Positions 20,001-27,694 of a stretch of DNA of 64,000 nt are shown piece after piece. The translations under genes were made by a program, and so were the position numbers. Source of the DNA: an uncultured Dehalococcoidia bacterium (GTDB lineage Bacteria > Chloroflexota > Dehalococcoidia > Lucifugimonadales > Lucifugimonadaceae); the NCBI GenBank assembly GCA_958295935.1, contig OY282385.1, forward strand, positions 1,798,001 through 1,862,000, written 5' to 3'. The notes under the pieces were generated by a model. The model was given only the letters and a program-made list of their open reading frames with translations, had not been told where the DNA came from and searched no databases. How positions within the stretch are numbered: the stretch's first letter is position 1; each line of letters starts with the position of its first letter.

Positions 20001-20203
20001 TAGTGTCCGTTATAGCCCGAGACGTGACTGGCGGAGTGTTCCCCGCTGTGCCCCGGGGTTTCACCCGCCGGAGCGGAGGCTTGCTGCCGCAGAACTGTGG
20101 GGCTTGTCCATACGATACGGTCTGCCCTTCAGATCGAAGAGCGAGTTGGGAGAGGAAGAACGGGGATCCTCTCCTCCGGCCTTACCTTGGTATGCAGGAA
20201 TGA
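17075..20203 (+). CDS. addB: AddB-like subunit of an AddAB helicase-nuclease
   Basis: This is a partner subunit of the AddAB complex that processes DNA double-strand breaks for RecA. The N-terminal half is a helicase-like fold without a Walker A motif (VTVVTPYRYSAYYLRRRLAQ where the P-loop would be), so it probably does not hydrolyse ATP. The C-terminal part is a RecB-type PD-(D/E)XK nuclease with GRIDLV near residue 880 and FDYK near 895. Four cysteines, C732 (DCPYRYFL) plus C1008, C1011 and C1017 (CGACPYDTVC), match the [4Fe-4S] staple of AddB nucleases. 1042 aa. Its TGA overlaps the addA ATG by 4 nt. Confidence 0.88.
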   Translation: MSEQGKAKAMIESVPLGSELFRRVEELIASHRAVDPFGPVTVVTPYRYSAYYLRRRLAQSGYFNVHVTRLEDLAELLGARPTLTRLQAAALVYESARIADLDSALEPIRLHPALHAELRNTFRDLDAVGEHRLTVLDQAGTVLQQVAALYRTYLGLSKHWREQTDMARRAAENKLRNRNYVAQELGKLIALRIDDPPVQLAWLDHHIEQIEDASILVDLTGNPAADNLVASPTGGQSSSSDRSETKLISAPNRAEEVRYVVRDIVRRASEHGTPPWRMAVLFSGWSYGGRVDEALRMSGMTVSGPDHSLIAHSPDGRFVAGVLRLFQAHTDGGWSRDDFVKWITSAPVVFPGTAQRVPSARWDATSRKAGVTDGIDSFRTCLTRHAKKLRKNARDRELSEEHSPMHVSALRSEAQHAEDLLEFAEELSTHAPPESSTTFGDLAQWLRSLRDRYMLKPEGEENLRVWGRISDLLRRVEAICIPVGASVDFDRFAALIREELDRPRGNVSPLGRGVFAAPLHYAAGCDFDVVYVLGMSEGSYPSPPAANPLLNDHTRRELDRTGKILPDQSTRTAREHRTYLTALMTAPVRYLLWPRADAGDRREVGPARWFIDAAREITGNRLLQGSALLEPGPSNPVELLPAAGSALEYIAHPADRHEYILRAAALHKASNRPRRDLPFLLRRTSPLSRGLALQDARASSRWTEYDGNLIDAQLPGDLGVTSATSFATWADCPYRYFLSRLLRVEETEAPEKRLTIDRLQRGQIVHKVLEKFVKKSIARGTTGLCEQRELLEQVASRVFKRFEKKELNTHKALWSIERASILKKLTAWLPVFRQTMDDLDVKPCETEMTFYENNEDNPNAGAVDVQTSDGLTVSFRGRIDLVAKSDDGSCIAVFDYKMGSANGYSGKGLIDDPTDHGRKLQLPVYVPAAKQALGASGSEAKAFAAYWFVLDDRGGKLIPEPLEFDEQHAACRLGKVVSVIARDVTGGVFPAVPRGFTRRSGGLLPQNCGACPYDTVCPSDRRASWERKNGDPLLRPYLGMQE

Positions 20204-23200
20204 CCTCCCGAGACGCATTTACAAGGACGCGCATCCGCGAAAGCCTCGGCGAAAACCTGCTAGTCGAGGCGGGAGCGGGTACAGGCAAGACGAGTTTGCT
20301 TGTAGACCGCGTTGTGAATCTGATCGTGAAGGGTAAGGCGCGTATAGAGGAGGTTGCGGCGATCACCTTCACCGAGGCCGCGGCCTCGGAGCTCAGCGAG
20401 AGGGTGCGCGGTGAGTTGGAAAAGCGCTTGCTGAACGGGGTTTCGTCGTCAGAGGAGGAGCAACGCCTGCAGGAAGCTTTGCAAGGTCTCGAATTGGCCT
20501 CGATTCAGACGATCCACGGATTCGCAAGGTCACTGCTGGCTGAAAGGGCGCTGGATGCCGGTTTACCGCTTCTCCTGGAGGTGTTGGACTCTAGCGACGC
20601 CAACATGCGGTTCGAGCGTGAGTGGAATGACCGGATTCGCGTCGCCCTCGATGAGCAGGCTTTTCTGGCGGACTGGAAACGCGCTGACCGACTTGACCCG
20701 GACATTTTCATAAACCGCCTCCGCGACCTGTCGCAGGGGATGCGGGGCAAGTACCACCTGCTCAAGGGCAACCCTTTTGCTGGAGACACTCAGCCCGTCG
20801 TGCTTACGGCTGATCCATTACTGGCCAAGGAAGCTGAATGGAGGAAGGCGCTTGAGAAGTGCAATGACAGTGAGGATGGCGCGTACGAGCACTTGATCGA
20901 AGCGGTTCTGCCATTGATCGAGGAGCTCAGACAGGCAGGGAATGACCCGGACGAGGTGGAATCGATTCTTGTTGCCGCACCGAGGATCTCCACCTCGAAA
21001 GGTCGGCTAGGCAACTGGGAGCGCGGAGTACTCAGGGATCTGAAGTCGAGCCTGAAAACGGCCGCGGGTTCCATCGAAGGAGGTCTTGACCGCGCCCGCT
21101 CCGCCACACTCTCGCGGTTAGCCGCGAGGCTCTTGTGCATGACGCGTGGGAACGTTGAATCGCGCCGCAGCGAGGGCGTTGCAGAGTTCGATGACCTACT
21201 TGTTTGGGCTCGGGACCTTCTTCGCGATAACCCGTCCGCGCGCGAGCACTTCCAGGACAGATACAAATACCTGCTGGTCGACGAATTCCAGGATACGGAC
21301 CCCCTGCAGATCGATATTGTGAAGTTTCTGACATGCTGCGCTGCGTGCGACCGGCCGGCCCCAGGCTCCCTTTTCGTCGTCGGCGATCCCAAGCAGTCCA
21401 TATACGGCTTCCGTCGTGCAGATCTGCGCGCATACGGGCGCTTCAAGCAGTGGTTCCAGGAATCCACCGGCCTCGAACCGCTACCGCTTACTCTCAACCA
21501 TCGGTCGCATCCGAAGATCATTGCGTGGGTAAATCAGGTCTTGAAACCGATTTTTTCACGCGGCGACTTTCAGGCCAAGTGGGAAGACCTTGAGCCCTGG
21601 TTGAAAGAAACCGACTGGCCTTCTACGGCTGCCGGGCATCGCGTTCTCGTGTTCGGCGACGCAGTGGCGGCTGAAGTGAACATGGAGGAGGTGCGCAAAG
21701 AGGAGGCTAAAGTGAACATGGAGGATGTACGCAAGGAGGAGGCCGATACGATAGCCCGTCTCGCTACAGAGTTCGGGGCCGGGCGGTATGAGATCCGGGA
21801 CATGGACGGCGCGGTGCGGTCATCGGATTTTCGCGATCTCGCAATACTGTTCCGCAGCCGCACCGGTCTTGAAATCCTGGAACGAGCCCTCGCCAGGGCC
21901 AGGGTTCCTTACCTGGTACAGGGCGAGTCCGAGGTGTTCGATACTCAGGAATTCAGAGACTTGGCCAACTGCCTAACGGCAATCAACGACCCGACCGACC
22001 AGCCGGCGATAGTGGGGGCCCTGCGCTCACCGGCCTTTGGGTGTAGCGACGTTGAGCTATGGGAGTGGGCGAAAAACCGTGGGAAGTTCAGCTACGTCGA
22101 TGAACCGGGCGCCACTTCCGCGAGCGGGATGGTCGGGGATTGCCTGCTCGAACTGCGAAAATACCACGGTATGCGGGATGCGGCCCCGTTGACTGAGCTG
22201 GTGGAGGGGTTCGTCAGGGATAGGCAGTTGCGGGAAATAGCTGCCTTGGCTCCGCGACCTCAGGAGAGGTTGCGGCGCATCGATCTCTTCATCGAGTTGG
22301 CCAGGCAGCGCCAAGAATCGGACGGTGCCTCGGCCAGCCGGCGCGAGGAATCGGTTGGCGCCTCGGCGGGAGAGTTTGTCGTTTGGTTGGCCGGGCAGAG
22401 GAGAAGAAGCACGAGGATGATCGAAGCCGCGCCGTCGGCGGTGGACGAGAACTCGGTGCAGCTCATGACCATCCACTCCGCCAAGGGCCTGGAGTTTCCC
22501 GCGGTTGTAATTGCGGGGTTGGGAGGCGCCAGCGCCAGCCGTATTGAAAATGTGATATTCGACTCGGACCCGAAGGCCGACGTGAAGGTGGCGGTAAGAG
22601 CGGGGAAGTCTAAGACGATTGGCTTCGACGAGCTGCGGGAAGGTGAAAAATCTTTGGGCGATGCCGAGGATGACCGCCTGCTGTACGTAGCCGCCACTCG
22701 CGCGAGGGATTATCTCTTTCCGAGTCTGTTTCGCAAGGAAGACGACGCCAAGTCCCACGCTGCGGTGATCGCAGAGCAGTTGGAGGAAGCGGAGGGTCTT
22801 TGGGAATGCTATGAACCTACGTACTTCCCCCCGGCTTCCGTTGCCGGGCCGGAAACGAGGCGGGCGGGCGGTGCGGAGGAGGACGTGGAGCGGTGGTCGG
22901 AACGAAGAGAGAAGGCTTTGGCTGTCGCCGCCCGTTCTTCGTCGGTCCGGGCCACGGACCTACATCAACACGAGTTGCCGCCGCCTCTTCCAAAGGAAAG
23001 GGCGGAAAGCCTCGACTCCGATACGTGGCTAAGAGGCCGGGCAGCCACAAGGGTGGGTCGGGCGGTGCATGCGGTGTTGGAGGTGGTCGACCTGGCAACC
23101 GGGTATAAGTTGAAGGAGACGGCCAAGGAACAGGCGGCCGCGCACGGCGTGTCTGACCGGCTGGGGGAGGTCATCGAACTCGCCAGGGGGACGTTGCAAG

Positions 23201-23583
23201 CCGACGTCGTGAGGCAGGCGGCTCGATCAGGCCGTTGCTGGCGAGAGGTTCCGGTCGCAGCTTCCTTGGGGGAGGACAAGGTTCTGGAAGGCGTCATCGA
23301 CCTCATCTTCGAAACGAAACCGGGAGAGCTCGTAATCGTCGACTACAAGACCGACGAGCCGCGCCGGCGTTCATTGGAGGAGATGGGCGCTCCATACGTT
23401 CTCCAGATAGGCGCGTATGCTTCAGCAGTCGAGCGGAACACTCCGGCCCGCGTGGTAAGGGCAGTGCTGGTGTTTCCGCGCTTTGGCCCCCAGGGTGAGC
23501 CGGGGGAGTTCGTGATTCCCGACCTCGAGTACGCCAAGGAGAGGGCTATGGGAATGGCCCGTGGTCTGGCAGCGCAGGTATAG
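20200..23583 (+). CDS. addA: AddA-like helicase-nuclease (UvrD/RecB superfamily)
   Basis: This is an ATP-driven 3'-5' helicase with nuclease. The Walker A AGAGTGKT has K30, motif II is LLVDEFQDTD, GDPKQSIYGFRRAD and LTLNHRSH follow, and helicase motif V is MTIHSAKGLEFPAVVIAG. The C-terminal RecB nuclease has GVIDLIF and VIVDYKTD near residues 1030-1050, all catalytic residues kept. The ATG at 20200 overlaps the addB stop. At 1127 aa it is full length. Two internal tandem duplications are unusual: a 12-residue unit (VNMEEVRKEEAK then VNMEDVRKEEAD, 21676-21747) and an 11-residue unit (ESDGASASRRE then ESVGASAGEF, from 22315). Confidence 0.92.
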   Translation: MTSRDAFTRTRIRESLGENLLVEAGAGTGKTSLLVDRVVNLIVKGKARIEEVAAITFTEAAASELSERVRGELEKRLLNGVSSSEEEQRLQEALQGLELASIQTIHGFARSLLAERALDAGLPLLLEVLDSSDANMRFEREWNDRIRVALDEQAFLADWKRADRLDPDIFINRLRDLSQGMRGKYHLLKGNPFAGDTQPVVLTADPLLAKEAEWRKALEKCNDSEDGAYEHLIEAVLPLIEELRQAGNDPDEVESILVAAPRISTSKGRLGNWERGVLRDLKSSLKTAAGSIEGGLDRARSATLSRLAARLLCMTRGNVESRRSEGVAEFDDLLVWARDLLRDNPSAREHFQDRYKYLLVDEFQDTDPLQIDIVKFLTCCAACDRPAPGSLFVVGDPKQSIYGFRRADLRAYGRFKQWFQESTGLEPLPLTLNHRSHPKIIAWVNQVLKPIFSRGDFQAKWEDLEPWLKETDWPSTAAGHRVLVFGDAVAAEVNMEEVRKEEAKVNMEDVRKEEADTIARLATEFGAGRYEIRDMDGAVRSSDFRDLAILFRSRTGLEILERALARARVPYLVQGESEVFDTQEFRDLANCLTAINDPTDQPAIVGALRSPAFGCSDVELWEWAKNRGKFSYVDEPGATSASGMVGDCLLELRKYHGMRDAAPLTELVEGFVRDRQLREIAALAPRPQERLRRIDLFIELARQRQESDGASASRREESVGASAGEFVVWLAGQRRRSTRMIEAAPSAVDENSVQLMTIHSAKGLEFPAVVIAGLGGASASRIENVIFDSDPKADVKVAVRAGKSKTIGFDELREGEKSLGDAEDDRLLYVAATRARDYLFPSLFRKEDDAKSHAAVIAEQLEEAEGLWECYEPTYFPPASVAGPETRRAGGAEEDVERWSERREKALAVAARSSSVRATDLHQHELPPPLPKERAESLDSDTWLRGRAATRVGRAVHAVLEVVDLATGYKLKETAKEQAAAHGVSDRLGEVIELARGTLQADVVRQAARSGRCWREVPVAASLGEDKVLEGVIDLIFETKPGELVIVDYKTDEPRRRSLEEMGAPYVLQIGAYASAVERNTPARVVRAVLVFPRFGPQGEPGEFVIPDLEYAKERAMGMARGLAAQV
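21676..21747 (+). repeat. 36-bp in-frame tandem duplication within addA
   Basis: Two adjacent 36-nt units (21676-21711 and 21712-21747) encode VNMEEVRKEEAK and VNMEDVRKEEAD. They differ at five codons, three of them with a synonymous change only, so the duplication is not brand new and the frame has been kept. Confidence 0.85.
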
Positions 23584-23678
23584 GCTCCGGGCCGCTGCAA
23601 TGCTTCCCGCCCTTCCAGCGCCTGATAGGATGCAGGCTTGGCGTAGTCGCTCTTGCTTTTGCGAGTAGTGGAGAAGGC

Positions 23679-24467
23679 ATGGCTCTGTTAACAGGTAAGA
23701 AGGCGCTTGTCACCGGCGCCCGGAAGGGCATAGGGCGCGGTGCGGCGATACGTTTGGCCGCAGAGGGGGCCGACGTAGGGGTCAACGATATAGTGGACGA
23801 CGGGGTAACTCATGAGACCGCGTCGCTGGTGCGGGAGCGCGGGCGGAAGGCGTCTGTGCACGTAGGCGACGTGAGCAGCCTGGAAGGAATCGACCAGACC
23901 ATGGACGATTTCCTCTCGCAGCATGGCCGTATAGACATACTGGTAAATAACGCCATCTTCCCCGGTCAGTCCAAGCCCCTTTTCGATGTTGACGAGGCTT
24001 ACTGGGACAGCATGATGGAGCTGTCTCTCAAGGGCTATTTCTTTGCGGCCCAGCGGGCAGCGCGCGAGATGGTGGATCAGGGCGGCGGCGGGAGCATAGT
24101 CTGCCTCTCCAGTGTTCACGCCTTCCGGGCTTTCCAGGACTGGACAGTGTATGGCGTTGCGAAGGCTGGGCTGCGGCGCATGGTCAAGGGGCTGGCCGTC
24201 GATCTTGCCGGCACGGGCATCAACGCCAACTGCATCGCGCCGGGGTACATCGACAACCGGCTACCCGAATCCGGACTCGAACCCGAACCGGACGACCTGT
24301 CCGATAAACCCGGTCAGGCCCTCCGCATTCCGTCTAGTCGCGGCGGAGTTCCCAGCGACATAGCCGGCGCGGTGGTCTTCCTGTGTTCGGACATGGGCGG
24401 CTACGTCAACGGTGAGACGCTGCTGGTGGATGGGGGTATGATCGCCTCCGGCGGAATCTTGGACTGA
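23679..24467 (+). CDS. Short-chain dehydrogenase/reductase (first of a tandem pair)
   Basis: This classical SDR has 262 aa. The NAD(P)-binding motif TGARKGIG sits near residue 13, NNA in ILVNNAIF, and the catalytic set has Ser in CLSSVH and the YxxxK motif YGVAK. ADVGVNDI after the second strand has an acidic residue (D) at the end, which often favours NAD. The substrate is unknown. The start ATG follows GGAGAAGG. It is about half identical by eye to the next gene, so the two probably arose by duplication and may act in one pathway or on related substrates. Not in an operon with addA (95-bp gap). Confidence 0.92.
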   Translation: MALLTGKKALVTGARKGIGRGAAIRLAAEGADVGVNDIVDDGVTHETASLVRERGRKASVHVGDVSSLEGIDQTMDDFLSQHGRIDILVNNAIFPGQSKPLFDVDEAYWDSMMELSLKGYFFAAQRAAREMVDQGGGGSIVCLSSVHAFRAFQDWTVYGVAKAGLRRMVKGLAVDLAGTGINANCIAPGYIDNRLPESGLEPEPDDLSDKPGQALRIPSSRGGVPSDIAGAVVFLCSDMGGYVNGETLLVDGGMIASGGILD

Positions 24468-24577
24468 CTGAAAGGGAGTAACCTGTAGTTAACGGCTTTC
24501 CGCCGTGACCTGTATCCGAAAGATTTCAGTCGGCAGAACGCCGGGGACATTTCGTCGTTTCTGCGCAGGAGGGTGAC

Positions 24578-25354
24578 ATGGGCCTCTTGGAGGGCAAGAA
24601 AGCTCTTATAACCGGCTCCCGCCGGGGCATCGGCGCGGGTATAGCCCTTGCGTTCGCGCAACAGGGCGCGGACGTGGGTATCAACGACATCGAGCGAGAC
24701 GCCGAGGCGGATCGAACTATTGCACGCATCGAAGAGTTGGATAGAAGAGCGTCATGGCACCTGGCCGACGTCGGGGACTCCGCGGCCCGCCATCGCATGT
24801 TCGATGAGTTCCTCGCTCAACACGGTCGTATAGACGTTCTGGTTAACAACGCGGTGGCCAGTGACAGCGTGCCGTTTCTGGAGATATCCGAAGGTTTTTG
24901 GGACCATCTTGTTGGACATGCGCTCAAGGGCTACCTCTTTTGTTCCCAGCGCGCGGCGGGCGAGATGGTCTCTCAGGGCGACGGCGGCAGCATCATTTCC
25001 ATAAGCAGCGTGCATAGCCTTCGGGCATGGGAGAACGACACCGTATACGGCATCGTCAAGGCGGGACTCAATCGCATGGTTCTCAGCATGTCCGTGGACC
25101 TGGCGGGCACAGGTATTCGCTCGAACTGCATAGCGCCGGGCTACATCGACTCTCGGGTACTGCCTCCCGAGGAGGAGCCGAATCGCGGCGGTCACGCTGA
25201 CCACGCCATTCCGAGCATTCCAGCCCGTCGAGGCGGTTTGCCGAGCGACATAGCGGGGGCTGCGGTATTTCTGGCGTCTGATCTGAGCGGATACGTAACC
25301 GGTCAGGTCATCACGGTCGACGGCGGTCTGTTGGCCGGCGGCACACCGGACTAG
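24578..25354 (+). CDS. Short-chain dehydrogenase/reductase (second of a tandem pair)
   Basis: A 258-aa classical SDR with TGSRRGIG for cofactor binding, LVNNAVAS, ISISSVHS with the catalytic Ser and YGIVK with the catalytic Tyr/Lys. The C-terminal region shares blocks with the previous gene (DLAGTGI..NCIAPGYID.R, RRGGLPSDIAGAAVFL, GYV.G..I.VDGG). The start ATG follows AGGAGGGTGAC, a strong ribosome binding site. 110 bp separate it from its paralogue. The substrate is unknown; an alcohol or hydroxyacid dehydrogenase or a 3-oxoacyl reductase are all possible. Confidence 0.92.
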   Translation: MGLLEGKKALITGSRRGIGAGIALAFAQQGADVGINDIERDAEADRTIARIEELDRRASWHLADVGDSAARHRMFDEFLAQHGRIDVLVNNAVASDSVPFLEISEGFWDHLVGHALKGYLFCSQRAAGEMVSQGDGGSIISISSVHSLRAWENDTVYGIVKAGLNRMVLSMSVDLAGTGIRSNCIAPGYIDSRVLPPEEEPNRGGHADHAIPSIPARRGGLPSDIAGAAVFLASDLSGYVTGQVITVDGGLLAGGTPD

Positions 25355-25411
25355 CCGGCCCGTCCCTACCGTCATAAAGCGGGGAGCCGGAGTTGCGCTT
25401 GGGCGCCATCT

Positions 25412-26320
25412 TCAATCCAGTTGGCGCAATCTGGGGTCCAACCTATCCCTTAGCCAATCGCCCAGGAAGTTCAGGGACATCACGGTAAGGAAGAGAGCGA
25501 CACCCGGGAAAGTGGAAGTCCACCACGCGCTTTGCAGATAGTCTCTGCCTTCTGCGACCATGTTGCCCCATGAGGGGGTAGGCGAGGGTATACCGGCGCC
25601 CAGGAAGCTGAGCGTTGCCTCTGCAAGGATCAGCCCGCCTACGCTGAGTGAGGCGATGACCGTGATAGTACCGACTGTGCCCGGCAGTATGTGTCTGAGC
25701 AGTATTCGCGTGGTGGAGGCGCCGGATATCCTCGCCAAGGCGACGTAATCGCTCTCCTTGAGCACCAGGACGTCGGCGCGCACGTTTCGGACGAATGGAC
25801 TCCACGCAAGCAGAACCATCAATGCCATCACGACCTGGAAACTTGCTCCTATGACTATAGCCACCACCAGGGCCAGCAGCAGGAACGGGAACCCGAGCCA
25901 TACGTCCACGGCCCGGGTTATCAATTCATCCACCACCCCTCCGGAGTAGCCTGCGAGCAGGCCCAGCGCGGTGCCGATCACCAGCCCGGCAGACAGCGCG
26001 ACGGCCATTACGGCCAGCGACACTCTCGCGCCGTGGATCACCCGGCTCATCACGTCCCGCCCCACGTGGTCGCCTCCCAGCATGTAGGGGCTGTCGTCCT
26101 GATAGAACGGTCTTGCGCTTCTCAGCGGCAGTGACTGGTCTATGGGGTCGTTTGGCGCAATCCAGGGCGCGGCAACGCCGGCCACGATGAGGACGGCCAG
26201 AACCAGTATCGGAAAGACCGGCCACCGCCGCAAAAACCGCCACGCAGACAAGCCCGATGCAGATAGCCGCCTGCCCATTGGGTTCAAATCGCCCGTCTTT
26301 CGGAGCATACCCTGTCTCAT
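25412..26320 (-). CDS. ABC transporter permease, DppC/OppC-like
   Basis: Inner-membrane permease of a peptide/nickel-type importer. It has an N-terminal helix, the OppC-type N-terminal segment (APWIAPNDPIDQ, ...GGDHVGRDVMSRVIHGARVSL) and the binding-protein-dependent permease domain with EAA-type loop (EAxxxSG region around RISGASTTRILLRHILPG). 302 aa, about 6 transmembrane segments. It starts 6 nt after the stop of the DppB-like permease, so the two are co-transcribed. No ATPase genes follow; the next genes are the oppositely oriented SDRs. Confidence 0.9.
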   Translation of the reverse strand: MRQGMLRKTGDLNPMGRRLSASGLSAWRFLRRWPVFPILVLAVLIVAGVAAPWIAPNDPIDQSLPLRSARPFYQDDSPYMLGGDHVGRDVMSRVIHGARVSLAVMAVALSAGLVIGTALGLLAGYSGGVVDELITRAVDVWLGFPFLLLALVVAIVIGASFQVVMALMVLLAWSPFVRNVRADVLVLKESDYVALARISGASTTRILLRHILPGTVGTITVIASLSVGGLILAEATLSFLGAGIPSPTPSWGNMVAEGRDYLQSAWWTSTFPGVALFLTVMSLNFLGDWLRDRLDPRLRQLD

Positions 26321-26326
26321 AGGGAC

Positions 26327-27283
26327 CTATTCGTACCTGATGACGGGGTTCAGGTACCCGTATGCGATGTCCGCCAGGAAGTTCATGAAGACGAATACGA
26401 ACGTCCATAGCAGAACGGTGCTGGTCAGGGTTGGAAAATCGTTGTTCCACACGGCTTCGATTGTCAACTGACCTATCCCGGGCCAGGCGAATATCCGCTC
26501 GATGACTACGGCGCCCGTGATGAACCCTGCCAGGGTTATGGCCGCCGCGGTGAGGGGCTGCAAGATGGCGTTTCGGAAGGCGTGCTTCCAGACGATCACC
26601 GTGGAATTTGCCCCTTTCGCCCGCGCCAGTTTGATGTATTCGGAACCGAGTACCTCCAACATTGCAGATCGCGTCAACCGCAAGAAAGCCGCGGCCGGCC
26701 CCCAGCCCAGTGCAACGGCCGGCATGATCAGATATTGCAGCTTTGCCCATTTCCAAAGCGGAACGTCATCGGGACCGGCCGTACCGGCGGGTAACCATCC
26801 AAGGATTACTGCGAAGAGCAGGATCGCCATGATGCCGACCCAGAAAGTTGGCGCCCCCTGTCCAAACAACGCCAGAGCTCGGCCGAGGTAGTCCCATAAC
26901 GAGCCGCGCCTCACTGCGGACAGCACTCCGAGCGGGACTCCCACTACGATGGCGAGTGCAAAGGCGGCCACTGCCAACTGCACCGTGGGCGCCATCCTTT
27001 CTCGTATCAATCTGCTGACGGGCGTTTCTGCGACGATAGTTTCTCCAAAATCTCCCCTGAGCACGCGCCCGAGCCATACGAAATACTGCACTACCAGAGG
27101 TTTGTCCAAGCCCAGCTTTCGACTAAGGTCTTCGACCCTCTGAGGACTCATACCGTACCCACCCGGCTTGGCGTATAGCAGCAGAGGGTCGCCGGCGGCG
27201 CGCGACAAACCAAATACCAGCATCGTTGCGACCACCAGCGTGAGGATCGCAAACAGAAACCGCCTGATCAGGTAGCGTTTCAT
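26327..27283 (-). CDS. ABC transporter permease, DppB/OppB-like
   Basis: This 318-aa permease begins MKRYLIRRFLFAILTLVVAT, the typical DppB N-terminal helix, followed by the periplasmic segment with RKLGLDKPLVVQYFVWLGRVLRGDFG. The C-terminal half carries the conserved cytoplasmic loop (EYIKLARAKGANSTVIVWKHAFRNA) that contacts the ATPase. It pairs with the DppC-like protein. The binding-protein gene lies upstream on the same strand with a 411-bp gap holding a repeat and a hairpin. Substrate class: oligopeptides, nickel, glutathione or similar; not decided. Confidence 0.92.
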   Translation of the reverse strand: MKRYLIRRFLFAILTLVVATMLVFGLSRAAGDPLLLYAKPGGYGMSPQRVEDLSRKLGLDKPLVVQYFVWLGRVLRGDFGETIVAETPVSRLIRERMAPTVQLAVAAFALAIVVGVPLGVLSAVRRGSLWDYLGRALALFGQGAPTFWVGIMAILLFAVILGWLPAGTAGPDDVPLWKWAKLQYLIMPAVALGWGPAAAFLRLTRSAMLEVLGSEYIKLARAKGANSTVIVWKHAFRNAILQPLTAAAITLAGFITGAVVIERIFAWPGIGQLTIEAVWNNDFPTLTSTVLLWTFVFVFMNFLADIAYGYLNPVIRYE

Positions 27284-27301
27284 ATAGAGCCAGCCCTCAG
27301 T

Positions 27302-27418
27302 GGGTGTCTAAAACAGTTCTCTCCGTCACGTACCTTTGCCTAACCGTCCGACGCGTCTCCCCTTCCCGTCCATCCACCGTCCCTGCGAAAGCAGGGACGG
27401 GCTCTAACCTCCCCCCGG
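27302..27418. repeat. Dispersed intergenic element, copy A
   Basis: It starts GGGTGTCTAAAAC and shares ordered blocks with copy C (GGGTnTCTA, CCGTC, CCTTnGCCT, CGCGTCT, CCGTCCCTGC, CTAA...CTCCCCCC). It also contains CCGTCCCTGC-GAAA-GCAGGGACGG (27377-27400), a perfect 10-bp stem with a GAAA tetraloop. The family has no coding potential that I can see. Confidence 0.6.
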
Positions 27419-27629
27419 TTTCAGGCTATGCGATCCGGATCGACTTTGGCCGCATCGACACAAAGAGACCGTGATGCGACGAAAGCCATCGCATTGCGCC
27501 GAGAACCGGACTTGGCATCTTGACGACCTTTGGGACGTCAGGCTCCCGGGACGGGCTCGACGTTGGACACTCTCTTGAACGCCGGCTGGTTGGGCAGTCA
27601 TCTCGAAGGAAGATCGCGCCATTTGCCAA

Positions 27630-27678
27630 AGCGCCCGACGCGGGAGTGGACGTGTAACCCACCCCCGCGTCAGGCGCT
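27630..27678 (-). terminator. 15-bp hairpin after the binding-protein gene
   Basis: Arms at 27630-27644 and 27664-27678 pair over 15 bp with one mismatch, around a 19-nt loop. It begins 16 nt after the stop of the minus-strand binding-protein gene and is followed by only TTT. It may be a weak terminator or, as in many importer operons, a 3' stabiliser that lets the binding protein be made in excess of the permeases. Confidence 0.5.
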
Positions 27679-27694
27679 CTGTAGGCGTCGCTCT

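Larger units (their letters stand above)
27284..27694. other. 411-bp intergenic region: repeat element and hairpin, no gene seen
   Basis: It lies between the binding-protein gene and the permease genes, all on the minus strand. It holds a copy of the intergenic repeat (27302-27418) and a long hairpin (27630-27678). The short open frames crossing it show no recognisable domain. Confidence 0.6.

Noticed and set aside
25926-26756. 276-aa open frame overlapping both permeases in another frame
   Set aside because: Low-complexity Arg/Gly composition and fully inside the DppB/DppC genes.
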